From Caulobacter flavus (GTDB lineage: Bacteria; Pseudomonadota; Alphaproteobacteria; Caulobacterales; Caulobacteraceae), in contig NZ_CP026100.1 in NCBI RefSeq assembly GCF_003722335.1, forward strand, positions 2,950,001-3,014,000: DNA of 64,000 nucleotides, given 5' to 3'. How positions within the stretch are numbered: position 1 is the first letter of the stretch; every line of letters starts with the position of its first letter. This document shows positions 1 to 9,194 of the stretch, piece after piece. A program made the position numbers and the translations under genes. The notes beneath the pieces are model-generated. The model had not been told where the DNA came from and did no database searches. It saw nothing but the letters and a program-made list of their open reading frames with translations.

Positions 1-2036
1 AGAAATTCACCCTGCCGGCCGTCGAGACCGGCACGCGCCTGTCGATCGAGTTCGACGGCGTCATGCGCGACGCCGTGGTGATGGTGAACGGCTACGTCCT
101 CGAGAGCGAGGAAAGCGGCTACGCCAGCTTCCGCGTCGACATCACCGACATCGCCAATGTCGGCGGTGAGAACCTGATCACCGTGCGCGTCGACGCCAGC
201 CTCGGCGAGGGCTGGTTCTACGAGGGCGCGGGCATCTACCGCCACGTCTGGCTGGTCAAGACCGCCCCGGTGCACGTGGCCCAGTGGGGCGTGTTCGTGA
301 AGTCCAAGGTCGACGGCACGCTGGAGATCGAGACCGACCTCGCTAACGAAGGCGACGAGGCCGTCGCGTTCGACCTGACGCACACCGTGCTGGACGGCGC
401 GGGCAAGCCGGCCCTGGTCGTGGCCCCCGCCGCCGGTCGCCTGCCGAGCTGGCAGCGCCAGTCGCTGTCGCAGACCGTGACCCTGGAAAAGCCGGTGCTG
501 TGGTCGCTGGAGAACCCGCACCTCTACACGCTGGTGACCGAGGTGAAGGTCGGCGGCGCGGTGGTCGATCGCTACACCACGACCTTCGGCGTGCGCTCGG
601 TGCGCTTCGACCCGAAGGAAGGCCTGTTCCTCAACGACAAGCACGTCAAGCTGCAGGGGACCTGCAACCACCAGGACCACGCCGGCGTCGGCGCGGGCAT
701 TCCCGACACCCTGCAGGTCTGGCGCATCGAGCAGCTGCAGTCGATGGGCTGCAACGCCTATCGCGCCTCGCACAACCCGGCCACGCCCGAGCTGATGGAC
801 GCCTGCGACCGCCTGGGCATGCTGTTCATCGCCGAGACGCGCCGCATGTCCAGCGACCCGACCTCGCTGGACGAGATGGAGAGGCTGATCCGCCGCGACC
901 GCAACCACCCCTGCATCATCCTGTGGTCGATCGGCAATGAGGAGCCCCAGCAGGGCACGGCGCGCGGCCGCAAGGTGGCCAAGACCATGCGCCGCCTGGT
1001 CAACCGCCTCGACCCGACCCGCGGCGTCACCGCGGCCATGGACTCGGGCTTCGGCGACGGCATCACCGCCGAGCTCGACGTCATCGGCTTCAACTACCGC
1101 CACGAGAAGATGGACGACTTCCACGCCCGCTTCCCGAACCTGCCGATCATCGGCAGCGAGAGCGGCAGCACGGTCACCACGCGCGGCGAATACCTGCGCA
1201 GCGCGGCCAAGAGCTACGTCCCGGCCTACGACACCGACCACCCCTGGTGGGCGACCACGGCCGAGAAGTGGTGGAGCCACGCGGCCGACCGTCCGTGGAT
1301 GGCCGGCGGCTTCATCTGGACCGGTTTCGACTATCGCGGCGAGCCGACGCCCTTCAACCGCTGGCCCAGCATCAGCTCGCACTTCGGCGCGCTCGACACC
1401 TGCGGCTTCCCGAAGGACAACTATTACTATTACCGCGCCTGGTGGCGGAAAGAGCCGCTGCTGCACCTGTTCCCGCACTGGAACTGGGAAGGCCAGGAAG
1501 GCAAGCCGGTCGCCGTCTGGGTCCACAGCAACTGCGACAAGGTCGAGCTGTTCGTGAACGGCAAGAGCCAGGGCGTGCGGGAGGTGAAGGCCAACCACCA
1601 CGTCGAGTGGTCGGTGCCCTACGCTCCGGGCGTGATCGAGGCCCACGGCTACAAGGACGGCAAGGTGATCCTGCGCCAGCGCCGCGAGACCGCCGGTCCC
1701 GCCGCCGCCGTGCGCCTGACCACCGACCGCTCGGCGCTGGCCGCCGACGGCCAGGACGTCGGCATCCTCAAGGTCGAGGTGGTCGACGCCAAGGGCCGCG
1801 TCGTGCCCAAGGCCGAGGACCTGGTCACCTTCGCGGTGACCGGCCCGGGCGAGGTGATCGGCGTGGGCAACGGCAACCCGACCAGCCACGAGAGCGACGT
1901 CGCCAGCCAGCGCAAGGTCTTCAACGGCCTGGCCCAGGTGATCGTGCGCACCAGGCGCGGCCAGGCTGGCGAAGTGCGGGTCCTGGCCTCGGCCCCGGGC
2001 CTGAAGCCGGCCTCGCTGGCGCTGAAGGCGGGCTAA
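1..2036 (+). CDS. Glycoside hydrolase family 2 protein (beta-galactosidase-like), 5' end outside the window
   Basis: The open frame is already running at base 3, so the N-terminus is missing. What remains reads, in order, as the end of a GH2 jelly-roll sugar-binding domain (FDGVMRDAVVMVNG), an Ig-like domain, a TIM barrel, a galactose-binding/DUF4982-like region and a C-terminal Ig-like domain. The barrel shows the acid/base glutamate in WSIGNEEP (codon 939-941) and a likely nucleophile glutamate in IGSESGS (codon 1158-1160). Family knowledge says such enzymes cleave terminal beta-galactosides or related glycosides from plant polysaccharides, usually in the periplasm; the signal peptide, if any, lies upstream. 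The exact substrate (galactose, glucuronic acid or mannose) cannot be told from this fragment. The next gene, an exported peptidase, is co-oriented about 100 bp downstream. Confidence 0.88.
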   Translation, partial: KFTLPAVETGTRLSIEFDGVMRDAVVMVNGYVLESEESGYASFRVDITDIANVGGENLITVRVDASLGEGWFYEGAGIYRHVWLVKTAPVHVAQWGVFVKSKVDGTLEIETDLANEGDEAVAFDLTHTVLDGAGKPALVVAPAAGRLPSWQRQSLSQTVTLEKPVLWSLENPHLYTLVTEVKVGGAVVDRYTTTFGVRSVRFDPKEGLFLNDKHVKLQGTCNHQDHAGVGAGIPDTLQVWRIEQLQSMGCNAYRASHNPATPELMDACDRLGMLFIAETRRMSSDPTSLDEMERLIRRDRNHPCIILWSIGNEEPQQGTARGRKVAKTMRRLVNRLDPTRGVTAAMDSGFGDGITAELDVIGFNYRHEKMDDFHARFPNLPIIGSESGSTVTTRGEYLRSAAKSYVPAYDTDHPWWATTAEKWWSHAADRPWMAGGFIWTGFDYRGEPTPFNRWPSISSHFGALDTCGFPKDNYYYYRAWWRKEPLLHLFPHWNWEGQEGKPVAVWVHSNCDKVELFVNGKSQGVREVKANHHVEWSVPYAPGVIEAHGYKDGKVILRQRRETAGPAAAVRLTTDRSALAADGQDVGILKVEVVDAKGRVVPKAEDLVTFAVTGPGEVIGVGNGNPTSHESDVASQRKVFNGLAQVIVRTRRGQAGEVRVLASAPGLKPASLALKAG

Positions 2037-2074
2037 GGCTCCCCGCGCAAGATCCTTCCACGAGACACGGAATT

Positions 2075-2120
2075 AGGGGTGGACGCTGGGCGTTAGCGCG
2101 GCAGTATCCACCCCTTCTTT
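2075..2120 (+). terminator. Hairpin between GH2 gene and S9 peptidase
   Basis: A 9-bp perfect stem (aggggtgga at 2075-2083 with tccacccct at 2107-2115) encloses a 23-nt loop and is followed by a short T-containing tail (tcttt). It lies about 40 bp after the GH2 stop codon. The loop is long and the tail weak, so terminator function is an inference. Confidence 0.35.
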
Positions 2121-2143
2121 CGCAAGCTTCGCCAGGATCGCCC

Positions 2144-4219
2144 ATGCGCCGCCCGACCAAACTGCTGCTCGTCTCGCTGCTGGCCTTGGCGGCGGCGAGC
2201 CCGATGGCCGGCGTCGCCGCCGTCCGCGAGGCGCCCCAGGCGCTGCTCACCGGCCGCGACCTGTTCGGTCTGGAAGTCGCCTCCGATCCGCAGATCCGCC
2301 CCGACGGCGACCTGATCGCCTATGTCCGGGCCTCCAACGACATCATGGTCGACCGCGCCGTGCGCTCGATCTGGCTGGTCGACGCCAGGACCGGCGCCCA
2401 GACGCCGCTGGTCGCCGGTCAAGGCTCGGCCATGTCGCCGCGCTGGTCGCCGGACGGCCAGCGCCTGGCCTATGTGCTGGTCACGCCCGACGCCGGCGCC
2501 CAGCTCTACGTGCAGTGGGTCGCCACCGGCCGCACCGCGCGCCTGGCGACCCTGGCCGAGGCTCCCGGCGATCTGACCTGGTCGCCCGACGGCAAGACCA
2601 TCGCCTTCACCATGCTGACGCCCGACGACGGCGCCAAGCTGGGCTCGGCCCCCGAGGGCAAGCCCGAGAACGCCAAGTGGGCGCCGCCGCTGACCGTCGA
2701 GACCCGCGTCACCTTCCGGGGCGACGGCGAGGGCACGTTGAAGGCCGGCTTCTCCAAGATCTTCACGGTGTCGGCCGAGGGCGGCGCGCCGCGCCAGCTG
2801 ACCTTCGGACGGTTCGACGACCGGGGCCCGCTGTCCTTCACCAAGGACGGCCGCTACCTGCTGTTCTCGGCCAATCGCGCCGAGGGCTGGGAGCGCAACC
2901 CGGCCGAGGCCGAGATCTGGCGCCTGAACCTTGCCGACGGCGCGCTGAAGGTGCTGACCAGCCGCGTCGGGCCTGACGCCAATCCGGTGGTCTCGCCCGA
3001 CGGCCGCCAGGTGGCCTATGTCGGCTATGACGACGCCCGCCGCCGGGGCTACGAGAACACGCGCCTCTACGTGATGGACATCGACGGCGGCGGCGCCCGG
3101 GTGCTGACCGGCGATCTCGACCGCTCGATCGACAACCCGGTCTGGTCGGCTGACGGGCGCGGCGTCTACGTCTCCTATGACGAGAACGGCTCGGTCCGCG
3201 TCGCCCGCGTCGACCTGTCGGGCAAGATCGAGACGGTGGTCACCGGCCTGACCGGCGCGGGCCTCGACCGTCCCTACAGCGGCGGCGCCTTCAGCGTCGC
3301 CCGCGACGGGACCGTGGCCTTCACCCAGGGCTCGACCAGCCGTCCGTCCGACATCGCCGTGGCCAGGAAGGGCGGCGAGGCCCGGCGCCTGAGCGCGCTC
3401 AACGCCGACCTGCTGGGATCCAAGACGCTGGGCAAGGTCGAGCCGCTGCCGGTCAAGTCCTCGTTCGACGGCAAGGACATCGGCGCCTGGATCGTCACCC
3501 CGCCCAATTTCAATCCCGCCAAGAAGTATCCGCTGATCCTCGAGATCCACGGCGGGCCGTTCTCGGCCTACGGCCCCAGCTTCTCGACCGACAACCAGCT
3601 CTACGCGGCCGCCGGCTACATCGTGGTCTACGCCAACCCGCGCGGCTCCACCTCGTACGGCGAGGCCTTCGCCAACGAGATCGACCGCAACTATCCCAGC
3701 CACGACTACGACGACCTGATGAGCGCGGTCGATGCGGCCATCGCGAAGGGCTTCGTCGATAGCAATCGCCTGTACGTCACCGGCGGCTCGGGCGGCGGCG
3801 CCCTGACGGCCTGGATCGTCGGCAAGACCAACCGCTTCGCTGCGGCCGCCACCCAGAAGCCGGTGATCAACTGGTCCAGCCAGGTGCTGACCACGGATGC
3901 ATACAGCTTCATGGCCGCCTACTGGTTCGGCAAGATGCCGTGGGAGGATCCGCAGGGCTACTGGGCCCGCTCGCCGCTGTCGCTGGTCGGTAACGTCAAG
4001 ACGCCCACCCTGGTCGTGGTCGGCGACCAGGACCTGCGCACGCCGGTGGCCGAGTCCGAACAGTATTACCAGGCCCTGCAGCTGCGCGGTGTCCCCACCG
4101 CCCTCGTCAAGGTGCCCGGCGCCAGCCACGGCGGCCTGGCCGTCCGCCCCTCGCAATCGGCCGCCAAGGCCTCGGCGATCCTGGCCTGGTTCGAGAAGTT
4201 CCAGTCGCCGCCGAAGTAG
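2144..4219 (+). CDS. S9 family prolyl oligopeptidase-like peptidase, exported
   Basis: This 691-residue protein starts with a Sec signal peptide (basic MRRPTK, then a leucine/alanine-rich core ending near AGVAA, residue 26). Residues of about 40-400 form a TolB/WD40-like beta-propeller with repeated SPDG motifs, and the C-terminal 250 residues are an alpha/beta hydrolase. The catalytic triad is visible: Ser549 in GGSGGG, Asp630 in GDQDLRTP and His662 in GASHGG. This order is that of acylaminoacyl-peptidase or dipeptidyl-peptidase S9 enzymes, which trim short peptides in the periplasm. I chose the ATG at 2144 because the signal peptide begins there; the frame is open far upstream but overlaps the GH2 gene. 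It is convergent with the TonB-dependent receptor, from which it is separated by a repeat-rich spacer. Confidence 0.92.
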   Translation: MRRPTKLLLVSLLALAAASPMAGVAAVREAPQALLTGRDLFGLEVASDPQIRPDGDLIAYVRASNDIMVDRAVRSIWLVDARTGAQTPLVAGQGSAMSPRWSPDGQRLAYVLVTPDAGAQLYVQWVATGRTARLATLAEAPGDLTWSPDGKTIAFTMLTPDDGAKLGSAPEGKPENAKWAPPLTVETRVTFRGDGEGTLKAGFSKIFTVSAEGGAPRQLTFGRFDDRGPLSFTKDGRYLLFSANRAEGWERNPAEAEIWRLNLADGALKVLTSRVGPDANPVVSPDGRQVAYVGYDDARRRGYENTRLYVMDIDGGGARVLTGDLDRSIDNPVWSADGRGVYVSYDENGSVRVARVDLSGKIETVVTGLTGAGLDRPYSGGAFSVARDGTVAFTQGSTSRPSDIAVARKGGEARRLSALNADLLGSKTLGKVEPLPVKSSFDGKDIGAWIVTPPNFNPAKKYPLILEIHGGPFSAYGPSFSTDNQLYAAAGYIVVYANPRGSTSYGEAFANEIDRNYPSHDYDDLMSAVDAAIAKGFVDSNRLYVTGGSGGGALTAWIVGKTNRFAAAATQKPVINWSSQVLTTDAYSFMAAYWFGKMPWEDPQGYWARSPLSLVGNVKTPTLVVVGDQDLRTPVAESEQYYQALQLRGVPTALVKVPGASHGGLAVRPSQSAAKASAILAWFEKFQSPPK

Positions 4220-4235
4220 GGGGCATCGAGAGATC

Positions 4236-4280
4236 CTCCCCCTCTGGGGGGAGGTGGCCCGGATGGCCGGAGGGGGCAGC
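4236..4280. repeat. GC-rich palindromic intergenic repeat (copy 1)
   Basis: The unit has the plan ctccccctc-tgggggag-gtggccc-ggat-ggccggaggggg: one hairpin followed by a second stem around ggcc. The same plan recurs at 4959-5101, around 49368-49470 and inside 54946-55314, always just after stop codons. It behaves like a bacterial interspersed repeat (REP/BIME type); no function is evident. Confidence 0.7.
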
Positions 4281-4326
4281 GCCGGCGCCAGGCAGCCCTC
4301 CCGGAGCGGGAACACGCCCCACCCGT

Positions 4327-4421
4327 AAAATCCCCGCGAAAGCGGGGACCCAGGCGTTTTATCGTCGAGCGCCATGGGTTTCAGAAAAAGCCTGGGCCCC
4401 CGCGTGCGCGGGGGTTTTATG
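4327..4421. repeat. Nested inverted repeat with ccccgcgaaagcgggg hairpin
   Basis: Two hairpins (ccccgcgaaagcgggg and cccccgcgtgcgcggggg) are themselves arranged as arms of a larger inverted repeat through acccaggc and gcctgggc, both edged by A/T-rich tttt or aaaa. The rightmost stem followed by tttta could also terminate the S9 peptidase transcript. Confidence 0.65.
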
Positions 4422-4958
4422 GAATTGGGAACGGCGGACGGGGACAGAGCAGCGTGGATCCTCTGCGTTCGGCGAAAACTCCTCAACCAATCCAAGCCCT
4501 TACAACTTTCTCACGGTGCTGGATCAGACGGATCCAACCCGCCCGCATAATCACTGCATCCCGTCGCAGGGAGAGGGCGCAAGGATCCGGCCCGAAGCGT
4601 GCGACGCGGATGCGATCGAGCGGGGCTGAAGGAGCGGCGTGAGCCGGGCCTGAAGGCTTAAATGAGGATGGGGGACGTAAACCCATCTATCGGGAGCTTG
4701 CCTGACTAGGCTCCCGCCCGCCCAAGGGTCCGCGCCTGGCACGCACTCCTGGCCGTCAAGAAACGGGGAGCTCTGCGTGGGGAAGGGGCACAAGGCGGAA
4801 GAGGCCTGCGCGCCCCGGCCTGAGGAATAACGATCGCGCGGGGCGTTCTGCTTCGTCGAAACGGTACTTGAAACTCACACATCCGGGCGAGGCCCGGACG
4901 CCCCGCGCCCTCTCCATCAGCTCAGCGGATTTCCGCGTGAGGCGGGAAAGCCGTGTCC

Positions 4959-5101
4959 AAAGACTCTCCCCCTGAAGGGGGAGGTGGCCCGAAGGGCCGG
5001 AGGGGGAAGTTCCTGATGAACTCAGCACATCCCCCGACACCAGCGTTCACTTCCCCCTCAGTCGGCTTCGCCGACAGTTCCCCCTTCAGGGGGAGCGTCT
5101 T
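4959..5101. repeat. Composite palindromic repeat, two copies facing each other
   Basis: The left edge (ctccccctgaaggggga) and the right edge (tcccccttcagggggag) are reverse complements, so the about 143-bp element is a head-to-head pair of the same GC-rich repeat. Its left half repeats the gtggcccgaagggccggaggggg block seen at 4236. It has a 60-bp non-repeated core. Confidence 0.7.
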
Positions 5102-5106
5102 GGCCC

Positions 5107-5147
5107 CCAAAACAAAGAAAAGCGGCGGGTCCCTTCGAACCCGCCGC
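5107..5147 (-). terminator. Intrinsic terminator of the TonB-dependent receptor
   Basis: Read on the minus strand, a 9-bp stem (gcggcgggt / acccgccgc, 5122-5147) is followed directly by a T-rich tract (ttttctttgtttt, 5121-5107). It sits 28 bp beyond the receptor stop codon. Confidence 0.85.
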
Positions 5148-5174
5148 CCCAGTCTTTCGCCTAAACCGTAAGGC

Positions 5175-8033
5175 CTAGAACTTGGCCTTCACCGCCACGT
5201 AGAAGCGGCGGCCGAGCACGTCGTAGGTCGACGGGTCGGTGTTGGCCTGGACGTTCGAGGTGAAGTAAGGCGGCTGCTTGTCGGTCAGGTTGGTGATGCC
5301 GCCCCGGATCGAGTAGGTGTCGTTGATCTGCCAGGCGCCGTTCAGGTCGAAGTAGTCGACGGCGTCGATCTTCTCCGAGGCGTCGGCGGCGTCGACCATC
5401 TCGCCGATGTGGCGCCAGCGCACGCCCAGGTCCACCGGACCCAGCACCCAGCTGGCCGAGGCCGCGAACTTCCACTCGGGGTGGGAGACGGCGACCGAGC
5501 TGATCGAGGTGTTGCCGATCGTGCCCTTCAGTTCCTGGAATTCCTCGCCGGCCAGGCTCTGGACCTTGAAGCTGTCGAGGTAGTTGCCCACCACGTTGAA
5601 CTTCAGCGAGCCGTACTTGTCGTCGAGGCCGACCGCGCCCAGGCCGAAGGCCCAGTCCGCCTGGAAGTCGACGCCGGTGGTCTTGTAGCGGGCCAGGTTC
5701 AGGTTGGTCAGGGTGAGGGTGTCGATCTCGCCCGTCGAGGTGTTGCGCGTGAACAGGCTGCAGTAATAGGCGCTGTTGGCGTCGCCGTTGTAGCACTTGT
5801 CCAGCACGGTGGCCGCGTCGATGGTGCCGATCGCGTCCTTGATGTCGATCGAATAGTAGTCGACCGACAGCGACAGGCGTTCGAACAGCGGGTTCTCGAA
5901 GCGCGGGCTCCAGACGAAGCCGACGTTGTAGGTGTCGGCGGTCTCTTCCTTCAGGTCCGGGTTGCCGCCGGTCAGGGCGTTCACCTGGCTGTTGGCGTAG
6001 GTGTAGCTGTCGATGATCGCCGACGGCACGCCTTGCGCCAGGCAGAGCGAGCGGACGGTGGCGGCGTTCGCGCCGGTCCGGTAGCTGCTGTTATAGGCGC
6101 AGGGATCGCCGCTGATCGACGGGTAGTCCTGGTTCTGCGGCGAGTAGAGTTCGCCGATCGACGGGGCGCGGACGGCGCGCTGGTAGCCGCCGCGGACGCG
6201 GAAGCCGTCGACGACCTCCCAGTCGCCGTCGACCTTGTAGGCGCCGACGGTGCCGATGGTCTGGTAGTCCGACATCCGGTAGCCGGCGTCGAGGTTCAGC
6301 GACTTGACGAACGGCAGGTCCTTCAGGACCGGCACCAGGATTTCGCCGTACAGTTCGTAGACGTCGGTCGAGGCGTCGATGGCGTCGGCGGCGTTGAAGC
6401 CGACCACGTCGCCGGTCGAGAGCAGGCTGTCGGGCACGTACTGGAAGCTGTCGAACTTGTAGTCCGCGCCCCAGGCGCCGCGCACTTCACCGGCCGGCAG
6501 GTTGAACAAGCCGCCCTGGAAGTTCAGTTCGACCATGCGCTGTTCGGCTGCGGTCCAGTTCTTGGTCGTGCGCGAGATGTAAGAGCGGCAGGAGTCCGTC
6601 AGGGCGTTGTTGCCGAACGGGTCGTAGCCGCCGGTGCAGATGCTGGCGCCGCCGTCGGCCGCGTCCAGCAGGGTCTGCACCGCCGAGTGGCTGACGTTGC
6701 CTGACTGGGTCTCGTTCTGCTCCGAGCGGCCGAACGAGGCGTAGAGGTCGTAGGTCCAGTCCTTGAAGCCGGTGGCGCCGCGCACGCCGCCCGCCAGTTG
6801 GAAGACGTTGAAGGTGGTTTCCGAGATCCGGGCGCCCACGTCGGTGAAGCGCTTGCGCAGCAGGAAGTCGGCCGTCGGGTCGGCGCGGCTGGCCAGGATG
6901 GTCGACAGGTCGTCCGGGATGAACGGGTTGGTCACCGGCACGGTGAAGCCCGTCGAGCTGGCGGCCGGCGCCGGGGCCAGGATGGTGCGCGAGTCGTAGT
7001 GGGTGAAGTTGAACGAGCCGTAGACCTCGGCGTGCTCGTTGATCTCGTACTCGGTGGCCGCGTAGGCCGAGTAGCGGGTCAGCGGCAGCTGCAGCAGGTT
7101 CAGGGCGCCGGTGTTGTAGGTGCCGTTGACCGGGATGGTCGAGTAGTCGATCGCGTCCGAGCCGGTGTAGTTGACGCCGTTGTAGAACAGCGTGCCGTCG
7201 TTGTTGAAGCCGAGGTTGGCGGCGGCGCTGACCGTGCCGGCGGCGTAGCCGTACTTGGCGAAAACGGCGTCGACAGCGGCCTGGCTGGGCAGGTTCGTGC
7301 CCGTGGCGTCATAGCGGCCGTACGGCGTGGTCGACGAGGCGCCGGAGATCTTCGCGAAGTCGCGGGCGGCGTTGTAGACCTCGCCGCGCTGCGAGTAGCT
7401 GACCGAGAACACGGCGTGGCCCTTGTCCTCGGCGTACTTGCCGCCGGCGGTCAGGCTGAGCGAGCTTTCCTTGCCGTCGCCCTGCTCGGTGATCCCGTAC
7501 TGGGCGTCCATCTGCAGGCCGGTGAAGTTCTTGTTGAGCTTGAAGTTGACCACGCCCGACAGGGCGTCCGAGCCGTAGGTCGCCGAGGCGCCGCCCGAGA
7601 TGACCTCGATGTTCTGGATCAGGGCCGACGGGATGATGTTGACGTCGACCGTGCCGTCCGAGTTGGACGGAACCACGCGGTGGCCGTCGATCAGCACCAT
7701 TGTGCGCTGGGTCCCCAGCCCGCGCAGGTCGATGTTGGCCTGGCCGCCGTTGGACGGGTTGTTCGAGGTCGACGACACGGCCGGCACGAACTGCGGCATC
7801 TGGTTGAGCAGGGTGTCGACCGTGACCGAACCGGTCTTCTCGATCGCGTCCTGTCCCATGGTCACGATCGGGCTGTTGGAGACGTAGTCGCGGCGCGCGA
7901 TGCGCGAGCCGGTGACCACCACTTCTTCGACGGCGGAGGCGTCGTCGGTCGTCTGGGCCTGCGCCAGCATCGGCGCGGTCGTCATGGCGATGACGAGCGC
8001 GGAAGCGCCCAGCAGATAGGTATTTCTAGCCAT
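5175..8033 (-). CDS. TonB-dependent outer-membrane receptor
   Basis: The 952-residue product has a signal peptide ending near AQAQ (residue 27), then a TonB-box region EEVVVTGSR, a plug domain (about 45-165, with the typical LRGLGTQRTMVLIDGHR and NIEVISGGASATYGSDALSGVVN segments) and a long beta-barrel ending in an aromatic residue (VAVKAKF). It imports a bulky substrate across the outer membrane using TonB energy. The length and the RIARRDYVSNSPIVTM start resemble the large receptor group that caulobacters use for carbohydrates or peptides, but the ligand cannot be read from sequence. The nearby secreted GH2 enzyme and S9 peptidase are consistent with polymer uptake, by inference only. It has its own terminator at 5107-5147. 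Confidence 0.93.
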   Translation of the reverse strand: MARNTYLLGASALVIAMTTAPMLAQAQTTDDASAVEEVVVTGSRIARRDYVSNSPIVTMGQDAIEKTGSVTVDTLLNQMPQFVPAVSSTSNNPSNGGQANIDLRGLGTQRTMVLIDGHRVVPSNSDGTVDVNIIPSALIQNIEVISGGASATYGSDALSGVVNFKLNKNFTGLQMDAQYGITEQGDGKESSLSLTAGGKYAEDKGHAVFSVSYSQRGEVYNAARDFAKISGASSTTPYGRYDATGTNLPSQAAVDAVFAKYGYAAGTVSAAANLGFNNDGTLFYNGVNYTGSDAIDYSTIPVNGTYNTGALNLLQLPLTRYSAYAATEYEINEHAEVYGSFNFTHYDSRTILAPAPAASSTGFTVPVTNPFIPDDLSTILASRADPTADFLLRKRFTDVGARISETTFNVFQLAGGVRGATGFKDWTYDLYASFGRSEQNETQSGNVSHSAVQTLLDAADGGASICTGGYDPFGNNALTDSCRSYISRTTKNWTAAEQRMVELNFQGGLFNLPAGEVRGAWGADYKFDSFQYVPDSLLSTGDVVGFNAADAIDASTDVYELYGEILVPVLKDLPFVKSLNLDAGYRMSDYQTIGTVGAYKVDGDWEVVDGFRVRGGYQRAVRAPSIGELYSPQNQDYPSISGDPCAYNSSYRTGANAATVRSLCLAQGVPSAIIDSYTYANSQVNALTGGNPDLKEETADTYNVGFVWSPRFENPLFERLSLSVDYYSIDIKDAIGTIDAATVLDKCYNGDANSAYYCSLFTRNTSTGEIDTLTLTNLNLARYKTTGVDFQADWAFGLGAVGLDDKYGSLKFNVVGNYLDSFKVQSLAGEEFQELKGTIGNTSISSVAVSHPEWKFAASASWVLGPVDLGVRWRHIGEMVDAADASEKIDAVDYFDLNGAWQINDTYSIRGGITNLTDKQPPYFTSNVQANTDPSTYDVLGRRFYVAVKAKF

Positions 8034-8378
8034 TCATAGTCCCCAGTATTCGCCAAGGCTTCGCGGCCAAGGCCATGGTGGCGGAATAAAATTTCGCCGT
8101 GGGGCAGGGATGGGCGGGGTTTGTTTCGCGATTGTGAGGTGAAGGTTCTGTAACGTTCGGATGAATTACAGGAACGGTGAAATGCGGTTTGGCGGCGATC
8201 GTATACCGCAGTCTTTCGGATGGATCGGATATCCGCGGGAAATCTACGGCGCGACGTTTGAAGCAAACCGCCGTTTTATGTCGTCATTGACGCAAACTGG
8301 TCGCGTGGCCCCGCAGCCACACCCCGTGTTCGTCTTTCGCCATGGCGGCGGCGGCGCCCAAACTGTAGTCTTCGCGCC
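8034..8378. other. 345-bp divergent intergenic region
   Basis: This is the shared upstream region of the TonB-dependent receptor (minus) and fdhD (plus). It is lower in GC than its surroundings and holds small dyads, such as tgcggt...accgca around 8183-8211. No convincing sigma-70 -35/-10 pair, riboswitch or operator could be assigned. Confidence 0.4.
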
Positions 8379-9194
8379 ATGTCCGATGCTTCCGCCCGCC
8401 TCAGATCCGCCCTGGAATGGCGCGCGCCGGGGCGCGCCGCGCCGACCGACCGCTGGACCCCTCAGGAAGTCGCCGTGGGCCTGTCGTTCGACGGCCGGCC
8501 CCACACCGTGCTGATGGCCACGCCGGCCCAGGTCGAGGACCTGGCGCGGGGGTTCACCATTACCGAGGGCGTCGCCCGCGCCGACGAGATCGTCTCGGTC
8601 GAGGCCCGCACGGAAGAGCTCGGCATCCTGGTCGACGTGCGTCTCTCCGAAGGCGTGGTCCGCCGTAAGGCCCGGCCGCGCAACCTGGAAGGCCGGTCCA
8701 GCTGCGGCCTGTGCGGCGTGCAGCGCCTGGCCGACGCGGTGCGGCCCCTGCCGCAGGCCGTCGAAGGCGTGCGCATCGCCCATGCCGCGGTGCCGGCGGC
8801 GCTCGCCAACCTGGAAGCCGCCCAGGCCCTGGGCCGCAGCACCCGCGCCACCCACGCCGCAGCCTTCTGCGACGTCGACGGCCGGGTCGTGCTGCTGGCC
8901 GAGGACGTCGGTCGCCACAACGCGCTCGACAAGCTGGCAGGGGCCATGGCCCGCGAGGGCCGCGACGCCGGCGCCGGCTTCGTGCTGGTCACCAGCCGCT
9001 GCTCGTTCGAGATGGTCGAGAAGGCCGTGCGCATGGGCGCGGGGCTGATCGTGGCGGTATCGGCGCCGACCGACCTGGCCGTGCGCCGCGCCGAGGAGTC
9101 GGGCCTGACGCTGGTCGCCCTGGCCCGGGCCGACGGCCACATGGTGTTTTCCCGTCCCGACCGCCTGGTCGAGGCGGCGCTGGAGGTTGCGTAA
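8379..9194 (+). CDS. fdhD: Formate dehydrogenase accessory sulfurtransferase FdhD
   Basis: The 271-residue protein matches the FdhD family in length and motifs. The CGLCG motif (Cys109, Cys112) carries the persulfide-relay cysteines, and conserved segments such as FTITEG, LAEDVGRHNALDK and TSRCSFEMVEKAVRMG follow in the expected order. FdhD passes sulfur from a cysteine desulfurase to the molybdenum cofactor, producing the sulfido ligand that formate-dehydrogenase-like enzymes need. Its stop codon overlaps the start of the next gene by one base (TAATG), so translation is probably coupled, and that gene encodes the expected client, a molybdopterin oxidoreductase. Confidence 0.95.
   Translation: MSDASARLRSALEWRAPGRAAPTDRWTPQEVAVGLSFDGRPHTVLMATPAQVEDLARGFTITEGVARADEIVSVEARTEELGILVDVRLSEGVVRRKARPRNLEGRSSCGLCGVQRLADAVRPLPQAVEGVRIAHAAVPAALANLEAAQALGRSTRATHAAAFCDVDGRVVLLAEDVGRHNALDKLAGAMAREGRDAGAGFVLVTSRCSFEMVEKAVRMGAGLIVAVSAPTDLAVRRAEESGLTLVALARADGHMVFSRPDRLVEAALEVA

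Larger units (their letters stand above)
4220..5174. other. 955-bp non-coding spacer rich in palindromic repeats
   Basis: No credible gene was found between the convergent S9 peptidase and the TonB-dependent receptor. The ends hold three GC-rich palindromic repeats, listed separately, and the receptor terminator. The middle (about 4430-4955) is a mosaic of short stems such as ccgggcgaggcccgg near 4886 without a coding frame. It may be eroded repeat or mobile-element debris, but I recognised no transposase, tRNA or small RNA. Confidence 0.6.

Noticed and set aside
1247..4219. 990-codon frame as one large protein
   Set aside because: The first 300 codons overlap the GH2 gene in another frame and are Arg/Pro-rich; the signal peptide of the peptidase starts at 2144.
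2093..4495. 800-codon minus-strand open frame antisense to the S9 peptidase
   Set aside because: High-GC codon bias leaves long open frames on the opposite strand; the product has no motifs and the plus-strand peptidase is complete with catalytic triad.
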